Of a stretch of DNA of 64,000 nucleotides, positions 1 through 10,530 are shown piece by piece. Below the pieces are notes generated by a model that was not told the origin of the DNA, ran no database searches, and was given only the letters and a program-made list of their open reading frames with translations. This DNA comes from Megaustenia siamemsis (lineage: Eukaryota > Mollusca > Gastropoda > Stylommatophora > Ariophantidae). Position numbers and translations under genes: made by a program. Location: NCBI GenBank assembly GCA_032433765.1, contig JAVIAB010000025.1, forward strand, positions 33,893,282-33,957,281, written 5' to 3'. Each line of letters starts with the position of its first letter. Within the stretch, counting starts at the first letter, position 1.

Positions 1-147
1 AAAGAGATGGATAAAGGGAATACTAGAATTACTAGGAAGGATAACACCAGAAGAGGCCAACAGAAGAGCAAAGAATCGCAGATTGTTTCTCCCCTCGACG
101 CCAACGGCAGCAGAGGAAGGATAGAAGAAGCAGAAGAAGATCATAAG
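1..147 (+). mobile_element. LINE D2, 3'-terminal fragment
   Basis: The reading frame starting at base 7 (residues around NTRRGQQKSKESQIVSPLDA) matches the C-terminal peptide of the D2 copy at 17456-17808. The piece ends in a GAAGAAG-type purine tail at about 125-140, then runs straight into a SINE S1 fragment. It is 5' truncated by the window edge. It is a dead retrotransposon 3' end, not a host gene. Confidence 0.55.
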
Positions 148-531
148 ACACGCCAAGTGGCGTATAGGGTGATGTTATTGACCATAATTGTTATAGACCT
201 TTGGCACATGATTTTTGGCGTAATTTAGTCGGTATTATTATGAGGCCCTTTTTGGAATCCCCAGGGAAAAGACAAAGAGAAGACCAAAGAATTCTTGGAG
301 AATACAGACAGAAACAGAGATGAAGATGATGGGGAAGACATGGAATGATCTTAATAGAATGGCAAGAAACAGAACGACTTAGAAAGTGTTTGTTGAGGAC
401 ATATGCTCCACAGGGAGCTGAAAGGTAGAAATAAGAGACGCCCGTGCCGCTTTATCTTTCCAGGAAAAAAATCCGATACCCATTTAAGGCTGGGTGAACC
501 CGGAAGCCGTCTCTTGTATTTTGTAGTCAAC
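148..531 (-). mobile_element. SINE S1 copy, split by LINE C
   Basis: Bases 148-237 and 438-531 match the body of the S1 SINE on the minus strand, recognisable by CGCCAAGTGGCG at the 3' end and the CCCGTGCCGCTTTA block. A LINE C 3' end sits between the halves. The tRNA-like head is missing: the copy stops after the GAAGCCGTC block. No clean target-site duplication is visible around the LINE. Confidence 0.65.
241..437 (+). mobile_element. LINE C, 3'-terminal fragment nested in SINE S1
   Basis: The sequence encodes the conserved C-terminal block of LINE C (WNPQGKRQR then RQTETEMKMMGKTWNDL). A stop codon replaces a Trp codon in the NRTTW region. It ends after the family's CSTGS block with a short purine tail. 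The family repeats at 12146, 18235, 40672, 43808 and 59131 in this window. The domain after the RT of many non-LTR retrotransposons has this GRPR..W....E...... W layout; the clade (possibly RTE-like) is inferred. Confidence 0.7.
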
Positions 532-548
532 TGAAGATAAGGACAATA

Positions 549-1192
549 AATCTTCTTTCTTCTTCTTTTCTCTCTCTCACTGATACCTAAAAGGTGTCGT
601 GGTTTATATCATTTGTCGTTCTTGAGCTGTTCGAATTGTCTTAATTAGTGATTTTCCTTTGTTGTTACATGTCTCTGTCACTGCATCTATCCATCTTCTT
701 TTCTCTCTCTCACTGATACCTAAAAGGTGTCGTGGTTATATCATTTGTCGTTCTTGAGCTGTTCGAACTGTCTGAATTAGTGATTTTCCTTTGTTGTTAC
801 ATGTCTCTGTCACTGCATCTATCCATCTTCTTCTGGGTCTTCCTCTTGGTCTTTTTCCATGCATTCTCGAGAAGAACGCCCTTGATGGTGATTGGTGAGG
901 ATTCATTCTGACCAGGTGGCCAAACCATTTAAGTTGTTGTTCTATATATTCTTGGCAGGGTTTTGTTCCTATCATTTTTCTTATGGTTTCATTTGGTATT
1001 CTATCTCTTCTTGTGTTGTTTGTTACTTTTCTCAAGCATCGCATCTCACATGTATTGATCTTTCTTAAATGTGATTTAGAAAGGGTCCATGTTTGACTTT
1101 CATAGCACAAAGTTGGTATGAAGATGCTATTTATCATTTGTTGTTTAGCTGGCATAGAAATGTTTGGATGTCTTAACAATGGTGAAAGCTGG
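549..1192 (-). pseudogene. LINE D1, 3' half with duplicated 3' end
   Basis: The minus-strand frame (736-1338) encodes a post-RT LINE C-terminus: [16 protein letters not shown], then WFGHLVRMNPHQSPSRAFF, then HGKRPRGRPRRRWIDAV. The RT catalytic core is absent, so the copy is 5' truncated near 1192. The last ~137 bp, including the pyrimidine-rich tail complement, is present twice (about 558-693 and 697-833). The other D1 copy at 57353 carries the same duplication, so the duplication predates dispersal. Confidence 0.75.
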
Positions 1193-1521
1193 AAAGGACA
1201 ATAAATAATAAAAGGTAAATGATGAAGAGGACGAACTGATGATATTGTCAAATCGATCTGTGAGCTATCTAATGTTATTCCTGAAGCAGATTGGACATCT
1301 GTTCTTCCACAACTTGAAACCATCTTCCATAAAACCATATTGACGGGTCAAGTCATATTGCTATCCCTAGACCTTTTCCAATAACAGCTAGAAAATGTCC
1401 CTTTCCACAATTCCTTCAATAACTACTGGCGATTGTTATTTTTATGTTATTGTTATAATATGTTGAGAAATGGGTACCGACTAAGTTATCCGACCCATGC
1501 TATATTTTTATCTCCAATTAT

Positions 1522-1915
1522 GTGTTAGTCACATCTCATATCTTTGTGTGTGCATGTCTGTGTTAGCCACTTCTAATGACACGGGCAGATGGTGCTCGTA
1601 AACCTGGGAGGGCAGACCATCTAAGGGCAGAATCCCCCTACAGAAAAGACAGTCTGCTGCCTTGCAGGAAGATTGGGAACAATCAATGACTAAGGAAAGC
1701 AAATCTGAACAAAATGCTGGCTGAAATCGGATGCACTGGGCCACTGGCGCAGAAAAAAGTGCAACGTTTTAACACGTATTCAAGCAGAGTGGATCCAACA
1801 CTCTAATTGACTTTAATTATGATGTCAATTCTCTTAAACAGACAGCTGTCTTCATGTGAGAGTCTGGAATCCTACTCTGATTGAGTCCTGATCGCAGACA
1901 GAAAGAGAGAAAGAG
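1522..1915 (+). mobile_element. Dispersed element F, copy 1
   Basis: About 390 bp, also present at 8811-9190 on the minus strand. It ends in a degenerate (GA)n tail after the block CTGATTGAGTCCTGATCGCA. At its other edge (1522-1567) it carries about 1.3 units of the 38-bp sequence that forms the large array at 9190-10019. I do not recognise a coding domain. The poly(GA) end suggests a retroelement 3' tail, possibly a LINE 3' region. Confidence 0.55.
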
Positions 1916-1984
1916 AGATCTCCCATTATGTAATCTAATTTAGCCCACTTCATATACTGTTACACCAGATTATGCCTGGAAAAG

Positions 1985-2335
1985 TGCGTGACTTGTCCTG
2001 TCTAGAGGCACTGCTCTACTGAGGCTCCATAGCAGTAAGAGCCACCACTACTGGAAACACAACGATCCTAGCTTCTGTTAACCAGCTTGAGTGACTTGTC
2101 CTGTCTAGAGGCACTGCTCTACTGAGGCTCCATAGCAGTAAGAGCCACCACTACTGGAAACACAACGATCCTGGCTTCTGTTAACCAGCGTTAGTGACTT
2201 GTCCAGACTAGAGCTACTGCAATACTAGGTCTTCTATATCAGTATGAGCCACCACTACAGGAAACACAGAAATCCTAGCTTCTGCTGAATGTCAATGTGA
2301 CTTGTCCTGTCCTGAGATACTGCAATACGACACCA
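1985..2335. repeat. 103-bp tandem repeat, about 3.3 units
   Basis: GTGACTTGTCC recurs at 1988 (one mismatch), 2091, 2194 and 2297, an exact 103-bp step. Units 1 and 2 are nearly identical; units 3 and 4 are diverged. No reading frame or promoter motif stands out. Confidence 0.85.
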
Positions 2336-2484
2336 AAGGACTGCATGGCCGGATACAAATAATAATAAATGAATATTGTTATAGAGGGAAACTTACGAGG
2401 CAATAATCAACGAATCAATTCAGAGGAAGAGGTATGTTTACAGCACTCGGAAAAATTGACAAATAATCAACAACATAAAAATAT

Positions 2485-2585
2485 ATGGACCAAAACAGGA
2501 TCGAACCTGTACTCAGTGGCACAACACCTTGCCACGAAAAGCCAAACGCTAGGGAACACTGCCACTCAGCTAACTAACTAATTAG
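2485..2585 (-). mobile_element. tRNA-like SINE head (S5)
   Basis: On the minus strand there is an A-box-like TTAGCTGAGTGGCAG followed about 55 bases later by a B-box GGTTCGATCCT. That spacing suits a tRNA with a long variable arm (Leu/Ser-type). No matching 7-bp acceptor stem is obvious, so this is a tRNA-derived SINE head or tRNA pseudogene and not a working tRNA. Confidence 0.5.
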
Positions 2586-2744
2586 CTTCGTAGGCAATGT
2601 CTTTCGCGCAGATGTAAGCATGACTATAGCTTAAGGCCGCGAACACAGCTCGGAAATACATAGTGTATCTGTATTTTTTCCTGTTAAGACAAGTATCTCC
2701 CTTATAGGGTAGGGCTGAATACTTGCGTTGTAGACAAACATTTA

Positions 2745-3103
2745 GACTGCATGGCCATCTACTGCACGCTCCGCAGGAAGAATAGTCAAAGAAGACATTC
2801 GTACATACGTTATGATTAGGAGTAGCATGACGATAGAGGTGATGGCAGTGACCAGGGCATTCATCTGGTTAGAGTCACACGACTTCACCAATGCTTGCAT
2901 ACTAAGTGATTAGATGAGCATGATACAATGAAGTTAAACAAGAGCAAAGACAACAAACACATTTCATTTTGGTTGTGGCTAATAATCTTTTGTGGTCCAC
3001 ACCCACCTCCCTGAAGAGGAACTATATGGGGCAATCAAATCACTTAAACAGACAGCTGACTTTAAGAGAGAGCCTGGAAATCTACTCTGATTGAGTCTTG
3101 ATA

Positions 3104-3149
<46 letters not shown>

Positions 3150-3345
3150 GAGCATGATAAGAAAAAGTGGAGGCGGGCTCTGTACTCACGTAAAGTGTAT
3201 AGTCATTGTAGAAGTCAAAAATACGTAGCGCCACTTTTGTCTACGTCCCTGGACATGCGGGAATACGGGAAAAATGATTGCGCGGACAGGTTGGCTAGCT
3301 GCGCTGTCGTTGAAGACGGTTAACCGATTGAACGGGTAATCGTTT
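2745..3345 (+). pseudogene. LINE E RNase H fragment, split by element F
   Basis: Bases 2745-2925 and 3148-3345 together encode a decayed RNase H domain: the SMTIEVMAV segment with the catalytic Glu, ACILSD with a catalytic Asp, then a VPGHAG-like block and a CADRLASCAV block. Frameshifts and a stop after SD break it. The insert at 2926-3147 is bounded by the 12-bp direct repeat ATGAGCATGATA. Confidence 0.7.
2926..3147 (+). mobile_element. Element F, copy 2, inserted in LINE E
   Basis: The insert shares the last ~100 bp of element F (AAACAGACAGCTGAC, then CTCTGATTGAGTC) and ends in a clean (GA)n run at 3109-3146. ATGAGCATGATA occurs just before it (2914-2925) and again at its end (about 3149-3160), the signature of target-primed insertion. 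Its 5' half has no match in copies 1 and 3, so the boundaries of F vary. Confidence 0.65.
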
Positions 3346-3394
3346 TTCATATCTTTTTACATATTTCAGGGATACATATTACATAACTCCCTTT

Positions 3395-4095
3395 TTTCTC
3401 AACCCATTGTCCCGATATTGCCATCCCATTGTCCATATTTACCATTCCAACGTCTCGATACAGAATTACATTATCCCGATTTACCATTTCTTTAACCCGT
3501 TTTACCATTCCATTGTCCCGATCTACTATTCCATTTTCCTGATTTATCATCCAATTGTCCCAATTTACAATTCCTTTTTCCCGATTACCATTCCATCGTC
3601 ATGATTTACCATTCTATTTTCCAGATTTACCATTCTATTTTCCAGATTTACCATTCTATTTTCCCGATTTACTATTCCATTGTTCCAGTTTACCTTTCCA
3701 TTGTTTCGGTTTACCATTTCATTGTCCCTGTTTACCATTCCAGTGTCCCGGTTTACCATTTCATTGTCCCTGTTTACCATTCCAGTGTCCCGGTTTACCA
3801 TTTCATTGTCCATGTTTACCATTCCAGTGTCCCGGTTTACCCTTCCAGTGTCCCAGTTTACCATTCCAGTGTCCCGGTTTACCATTTCATTGTCCCGGTT
3901 TACCATTCCAGTGTCCCGGTTTACCATTCCAGTGTCCCGGTTTACCATTCCAGTGTCCCAGTTTACCATTCCAGTGTCCCGGTTTACCGTTCCATTGTTC
4001 CAGTTTACCATGCCATTGTCCCATTTTACCGTTCCATTGTCCCAATTAACAATTCCATTGTCCCGATTTGCCATCCCATTGTCCCGTCTCATGGA
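3395..4095. repeat. 21-bp minisatellite, about 33 units
   Basis: The unit is TTTACCATTCCAGTGTCCCG plus one base. A 21-bp period is a multiple of three, so frames stay open on both strands (7-residue peptides such as LPFQCPG). That is a consequence of the period, not evidence of a protein. The array starts next to the decayed LINE E and ends 35 bp before the GTPase exon. Confidence 0.95.
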
Positions 4096-4129
4096 ATATG
4101 CCCAGCCTAACTCACGACATCCTTTACAG

Positions 4130-4319
4130 GTGATTGTCGACGGTCTTCAGCAATTACTGGATGCCTATGTGGTTGTGTTTGCCATCAACGACCACTCCAG
4201 CTTCGAGCAAGCGCATGAACTCGTCAGATACCTGAGGGTTGACTACGGAACTGACAGGGTTGTCGTTCTTGTTGCCAACAAAATTGACCTTGTCCGGAAG
4301 AGAAAGGTCAGCGCTGATG
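4130..4319 (+). CDS. Exon of a Ras-like GTPase, RGK (Rad/Gem)-like
   Basis: This 190-bp exon encodes about 63 residues from the second half of a small GTPase G domain. It reads DAYVVVFAINDHSSFEQA, then LVRYLRVD, then VVVLVANKIDLVRKRKVS. The NKID is the G4 guanine-specificity motif (NKxD). The DL-V-R-x-R-x-V-S ending is typical of the Rad/Gem/Kir group, which inhibits voltage-gated calcium channels in other animals; that role is family knowledge, not shown here. The exon is preceded by CCTTTACAG and followed by GTAAGT, enters in phase 0 and leaves in phase 1. G1-G3 and G5 must lie in other exons, none of which I can recognise here. The upstream open frame through the minisatellite is a coincidence of its 21-bp period. 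Alternative: another Ras-family member or a processed fragment; the intact splice sites argue for a genuine exon. Confidence 0.75.
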
Positions 4320-4528
4320 GTAAGTAAATATTTTCTGCTTTCAAAATGTTTTGATCCTGCTGGTTTGTTCTGTTGTCCTTGTTTGTGATGGTTAACGATA
4401 TATTGTTACAAGACAAGACAGTTGTCAGGTCATAACTTGTGTTTGTGTGTTATTTGTTCTATCTTTTTTTTTGGTCACCCAACATTTGAGAAGAAGCAGG
4501 ACACTTTATAGCCACGCCACTGAATGTC

Positions 4529-5922
4529 TGGGGAGATATAGTTTGTTGTCTTTAGATATAGTTTGTTGTCCTTAGATATAGTTTGCTGTCCTTAGATATA
4601 GTTTGCTGTCTTTAGATATAGTTTGTTGTCCTTAGATATAGTTTGCTGTCTTTAGATATAGTTTGCTGTCCTTAGATATAGTTTGCTGTCCTTAGATATA
4701 GTTTGCTGTCCTTAGATATAGTTTGCTGTCCTTAGATATAGTTTGCTGTCCTTAGAAATAGTTTGCTGTCCTTAGATAAGGTTTGCTGTCTTTAGATATA
4801 GTTTGCTGTCCTTAGATATAGTTTGCTGTCCTTAGATATAGTTTGCTGTCTTTAGATATAGTTTGTTGTCCTTAGATACAGTTTGCTGTCTTTAGATATA
4901 GTTTGCTGTCCTTAGATATAGTTTGCTGTCCTTAGATATAGTTTGCTGTCCTTAGATATAGTTTGCTGTCCTTAGATATAGTTTGCTGTCCTTAGAAATA
5001 GTTTGCTGTCCTTAGATAAGGTTTGCTGTCTTTAGATATAGTTTGCTGTCCTTAGATATAGTTTGCTGTCCTTAGATATAGTTTGCTGTCTTTAGATATA
5101 GTCTGCTGTTTTTAGATATAGTTTACTGTCTTTACAAATAATTTGCTGTCTTTAGATATAGTTTGCTGTTTTTAGATATAGTTTGCTGTTTTTAAATATA
5201 GTTTGCTGTCTTTAGATATAGTTTGCTGTCTTCAGATATAGTTTGCTGTCTTTAGATATAGTTTGCTGTCTTTAGATATAGTTTGCTGTTTTTAGATATA
5301 GTTTGCTGTCTTTAGATATAGTTTGCTGTTTTTAGATATAGTTTGTTGTTTCTAAATATAGTTTGCTGTTTTTAGATATAGTTTGCTGTCTTTAGAAATA
5401 ATTTGCTGTCTTTAGATAAAGTTTGCTGTTTTTAGATATAGTTTGCTGTTTTTAGATATAGTTTGCTGTCTTTAGATATAGTTAGCTGTCTTTAGATAAG
5501 GTTTGCTGTCTTAAGATGTAGTTTGCTGTCTTTAGATATAGTTTGCTGTCTTTATATATAGTTTGCTGTCTTTAGATATAGTTAGATGTCTTTATATATA
5601 GTTTGTTGTCTTTAGATATAGTTAGATGTCTTTATATATAGTTTACTGTCTTTAGATATAGTTAGCTGTCTTTAGATATAGTTTGCTGTCTTTAGATAGA
5701 GTTAGATGTCTTTATATATAGTTTGTTGTCTTTAGATATAGTTAGATGTCTTTATATATAGTTTACTGTCTTTACATATAGTTTGCTGTCTTTAGATATA
5801 GTTTGCTGTTTTTAGATATAGTTTGCTTTCTTTAGATATAGTTTATTGTCTTTAGATATAGTCTGCTGTCTTTAGATATAGTTTGCTGTCTTTAGATATA
5901 GTTTGCTATCTTTAGATATAGT
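4529..5922. repeat. 20-bp minisatellite, about 69 units
   Basis: The unit is TAGATATAGTTTGCTGTCYT. The phase never shifts over about 1.4 kb: substitutions only, no indels. Longer blocks are repeated within it: a 12-unit (240-bp) block marked by TTAGAAATA/TTAGATAAGG at 4741 and 4981, and a 6-unit (120-bp) block at 5581 and 5701. It begins about 210 bp after the exon donor. Confidence 0.95.
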
Positions 5923-7035
5923 TCTATATACCAATTCGTCGTCAGTTTTCCTCCAATCCGACATGTCTATATACCAATTCTTTATCAGTTTTCCTACAAT
6001 CCGACATGTCTATATACCAATTCTTTATCAGTTTTCCTCAAATCCGACATGTCTATATACCAATTCTTTATCTTTTTTCCTACAATCCAACATGTCTATA
6101 TACCAATCCTTTATCTTTTTTCCTACAATCCGACATGTCTATATACCAATTATTTATCAGTTTTCCTACAACCCGACATGTCTATATACAAATTTTTTAT
6201 CAGTTTTCCTCCAATCCGACATGTCTATATACCAATTATTTATCAGTTTTCCTCCAATCCGACATGTCTATTCACCAATTTTTTATCAGTTTTCCTACAA
6301 TCCGACATGTCTATATACCAATTCGTGTCAGTTTTCCTCCAATCCGACATGTCTATATACCAATTCTCCATCAGTTTTCCTACAATTCGACATGTCTATA
6401 TACCAATTCTCCATCAGTTTTCCTACAATCCGACATGTGTATATACCAATTCTCTATCAGTGTTCCTACAATCCGACATGTCTATATACCAATCCGACAT
6501 GTCTATATACCAATCCTCCATCAGTTTTCCTACAATCCGACATGTCTATATACCAATCCTCCATCAGTTTTCCTACAATCCGACACTACATACCAATTCT
6601 CAATCAGTTTTCCTACAATCCGACACGTCTATATAGAAATTCGTCTTCAGTTTTCCTACAATCCGACACGTCTATATACCAATTCTCCATCAGTTTTCCT
6701 ACAATCCAACATGTCTATATACCAATTCTCTATCAGTTTTCCTACAATCCGACATGTTTATATACCAATCCTCCATCAGTTTTCCTACAATCCGACACGT
6801 CTATATACCACTTCTCCATCAGTTTTCCTACAATCCGACACGTCTATAAACCACTTCTCCATCAGTTTTCCTACAATCCGACACGTCTATATACCAATTC
6901 TCCATCAGTTTTCCTACAATCCAACAAGTCTATATACCAATTCTCTATCAGTTTTCCTACAATCCGACATGTCTATATACCAATCCTCCATCAGTTTTCC
7001 TACAATCCGACATGTCTATATACCAATTTTTATTT
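5923..7035. repeat. 43-bp minisatellite, about 26 units
   Basis: ACATGTCTATATACC recurs at 5961, 6004 and 6047, a 43-bp step, with short-unit variants near 6320 and 6490. Because 43 is not a multiple of three and the unit lacks stops, all three plus frames are open for over 500 bp. It abuts the 20-bp array directly at GATATAGTT/CTATATACC. Confidence 0.95.
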
Positions 7036-7545
7036 TATTACAACCTATATCTGAACAAATAAACAGAACAACAGTACAGTAAAGAGCAACATCTTGTACT
7101 TGATGATCACATACCCATTGAACTATTACTCCCCCTTCCACTGGTTGCTATTTCTGAAGAATTTTTAAAATTTTTCTTGGAATTGCTATTCTAGGGCAAG
7201 GTGACCTTGTGGTGTTGTTTATTTTCCTCACTTATTCAGTTGGCACCTACAGGACGTGGCACTAGACAGGTCACAGCCAGGAGCATTTGTTGAATATGTA
7301 ACTGAGAGCTGTCAAAATATGCAGGGGTGTTCGGGCTGGGGTGTTTGTTGTGGCAGGTCTTGTTTACTGTGTTCTTGTTAAGAATCATGACAAGGACGTG
7401 AGGAGAACGCACTGACACTGGCAGGGTCTGAGCGGAGAGTAATCACATATGCGTGTTTTGTTAGTGATGTCAATGGGGGGTTAAACGAGGCAGGTAACAA
7501 CTAGTTGACCTTTACTAGATGCCGTGCAATAATGTCAATTGGGTG
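7036..7545. other. Non-repetitive stretch, no gene seen
   Basis: About 510 bp between two arrays. I see no convincing reading frame, splice-flanked exon, tRNA or known transposon in it. Confidence 0.5.
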
Positions 7546-8804
7546 TCTTTGTTTCTTCTTTTATCAGTCATCTTATTTGTTTATTCTTTTACCAGTCATC
7601 TTATTTGTTTCTTTTTTATCAGTCATCTTATTTGTTTCTTCTTTTATCAGTCATCTTATTTGTTTCTTCTTTTACCGGTCATCTTATTTGTTTCTTCTTT
7701 TATCAGTCATCTTATTTGTTTCTTCTTTTACCGGTCATCTTATTTGTTTCTTCTTTTATCAGTCATCTTATTTGTTTCTTCTTTTACCGGTCATCTTATT
7801 TGTTTCTTCTTTTATCAGTCATCTTATTTGTTTCTTCTTTTACCAGTCATCTTATTTGTTTCTTCTTTTATCAGTCATCTTATTTGTTTCTTCTTTTATC
7901 AGTCATCTTATTTGTTTTTTCTTTTATCAGTCATCTTATTTGTTTCTTCTTTTACCGGTCATCTTATTTGTTTCTTCTTTTATCAGTCATCTTATTTCTT
8001 TCTTCTTTTACCGGTCATCTTATTTGTTTCTTCTTTTATCAGTCATCTTATTTGTTTCTTCTTTTATCAGTCATCTTATTTATTTCTTCTTTTATCAGTA
8101 AACTTATTTGTTTCTTCTTTTATCAGTCATCTTATTTGTTTCTTCTTTTATCAGTCATCTTATTCGTTTCTTCTTTTATCAGTCATCTTATTTGTTTCTT
8201 CTTTTATCGGTCATCTTATTTCTTTCTTCTTTTATCAGTCATCTTATTTGTTTCTTCTTTTTTCAATCATCTTATTTGTTTCTTCTTTTATCAGTCATCT
8301 TATTCGTTTCTTCTTTTATCAGTCATCTTATTTGTTTCTTCTTTTATCAGTCATCTTATTAGTTTCTTCTTTTATCAGTCATCTTATTAGTTTCTTCTTT
8401 TATCAGTCATCTTATTCGTTTCTTCTTTTATCAGTAAACTTATTTGTTTCTTCTTTTATCAGTCATCTTATTTGTTTCTTCTTTTATCAGTCATCTTATT
8501 CGTTTCTTCTTTTATCAGTCATCTTATTTGTTTCTTCTTTTATCGGTCATCTTATTTCTTTCTTCTTTTATCAGTCATCTTATTTGTTTCTTCTTTTTTC
8601 AATCATCTTATTTGTTTCTTCTTTTATCAGTCATCTTATTCGTTTCTTCTTTTATCAGTCATCTTATTTGTTTCTTCTTTTATCAGTCATCTTATTAGTT
8701 TCTTCTTTTATCAGTCATCTTATTTGTTTCCTCTTTTATCAGTCATCTTATTCGTTTCTTCTTTTATCATTCATCTTATTTGTTTTTTCTTTTAACAGGC
8801 ATCT

Positions 8805-8810
<6 letters not shown>
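7546..8810. repeat. 28-bp minisatellite, about 45 units
   Basis: The unit contains TTTCTTCTTTTATCAG followed by TCATCTTATTTG. A 12-unit block is duplicated exactly 336 bp apart: the variant ATCAGTAAACTTATTTG occurs at 8096 and 8432 with the flanking units matching. The pyrimidine strand gives open frames rich in Phe/Leu/Ser in all phases. Each plus-strand unit resembles a 3' splice site. Confidence 0.95.
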
Positions 8811-8839
<29 letters not shown>

Positions 8840-9190
8840 GATCAGGACTCAATCAGAATAGGATTCCAGACTCTCACATGACGTCAGCTGTCAGGTTAAG
8901 TGTGTTGATCGCCCCCACAGACAGAACATCACAATTAGAGTCTGTCAGATCTACTCTGATTGAACACCCGTCAAAACGTTGCACTGTGTTCTGCGCCTGT
9001 GGCCCAGCGCATTCGATTTCAGCCAGCATTTTATTCAGGTTTGCTTTCCTTAGCCTTTGATTGTCCCCAATCTTCCTGCAAGGCAGCAGATGATCTTTTC
9101 TGTAGGGGGATTCTGCCCTTAGATGGTCTGCCCTCCCAGGTTTACGAGCACCATTTGCCCGAGTCACCAGAGGTGTCTAACACAGACATG
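8811..9190 (-). mobile_element. Element F, copy 3
   Basis: Reverse-complement counterpart of 1522-1915. It begins on the plus strand with (CT)n at 8811-8838, followed by GCGATCAGGACTCAATCAG. It then matches copy 1 through the CTGCCCTCCCAGGTTTACGA block to about 9190, where the 38-bp array begins. The minus strand has a 97-residue frame, but nothing in it matches a family I know. The element lies between two related arrays (28 bp and 26 bp), so it probably inserted into an older array. Confidence 0.6.
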
Positions 9191-10019
9191 CACACAGCGA
9201 TACAAGGCATGACTAACACTGACACACATCAAGATATATGACACATGACTAACATAAACATGCACATAAATATATGAGATACGACTGACATAGACATGCA
9301 CACACAAATATATGATACATGAATAACATAGACATTCACACAAAGATATGAGATATGACCAACATAGACATGCACACACAAAGATATGAGATGTGACTAA
9401 CATAGCCATGCACACACAAAGATATGAGATGTGACTAACATAGCCATGCACACACAAAGATATGAGATGTGACTAACATAGACATGCACACAAAGATATG
9501 AGATGTGACCAACATAGACATGCACACACAAAGATATGAGATGTGACCAACATAGACATGCACACACAAAGATATGAGATGTGACCAACATAGACATGCA
9601 CACACAAAGATATGAGATGTGACTAACATAGACATGCACACACAAAGATATGAGATATGACCAACATAGACATGCACACACAAAGATATGAGATGAGACA
9701 TACACAGACATGCACACACATTGATATGAGATGTGACATACACAGACATGCTCACACAAAGATATGAGATATGACTAACATAGACATGCACACACAAAGA
9801 TATGAGATGAGACATACACAGACATACACACACAAAGATTTGAGATGTGACATACACAGACATGCACACACAAAGATATGAGATGTGACATACACAGACA
9901 TGCACACACAAAGATATGAGATGTGACATACACAGACATGCACACACAAAGATATGAGATGTGACATACACAGACATGCACACACAAAGATATGAGATGT
10001 GACATGCACACACAAAGAT
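9190..10019. repeat. 38-bp minisatellite grown from the edge of element F
   Basis: The unit contains GACATGCACACACAAAGATA and TGAGATGTGAC, about 22 units. Copy 1 of element F has only about 1.3 of these units at the same edge, so the array is an expansion of sequence already there. Two variants (ACTAACATAGAC and ACATACACAGAC) dominate the left and right halves, indicating regional homogenisation. Confidence 0.9.
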
Positions 10020-10530
10020 ATCTTAATTGTTTCTTCTTTTGTAGATCATTATTTGTTTCTTCTTTTGTAGATCATTAATTGTTTCTTCTTTTGTAGATCA
10101 GTAATTGTTTCTTCTTTTGTAGATCATTAATTGTTTCTTCTTTTGTAGATCATTATTTGTTTCTTCTTTTGTAGATCAGTAATTGTTTCTTCTTTTGTAG
10201 ATCATTATTTGTTTCTTCTTTTGTAGATCAGTAATTGTTTCTTCTTTTGTAGATCAGTAATTGTTTCTTCTTTTGTAGATCATTATATGTTTCTTCTTTT
10301 GTAGGTCATTATATGTTTCTTCTTTTGTAGATCATTATATGTTTCTTCTTTTGTAGATCATTATATGTTTCTTCTTTTGTAGGTCATTATATGTTTCTTC
10401 TTTTGTAGGTCATTATATGTTTCTTCTTTTGTAGGTCATTATATGTTTCTTCTTTTGTAGGTCATTATATGTTTCTTCTTTTGTAGGTCATTATATGTTT
10501 CTTCTTTTGTAGGTCATTATATGTTTCTTC
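10020..10530. repeat. 26-bp minisatellite, about 19 units
   Basis: The unit contains TTTCTTCTTTTGTAG then ATCATTATTTG. It differs from the 28-bp array at 7546 mainly by GTAG-A in place of ATCAGT, so both probably descend from one array later split by element F. Confidence 0.95.

Noticed and set aside
3680..4129. Upstream extension of the GTPase exon through the 21-bp array
   Set aside because: The frame is open only because of the 21-bp period; CCTTTACAG just before 4130 is a proper acceptor and GTPase similarity starts there.
7505..9060. A 513-codon hydrophobic, membrane-like protein
   Set aside because: Phe/Leu/Ser content follows from a pyrimidine-rich 28-bp satellite; all three plus frames are open, and the longest runs into element F.
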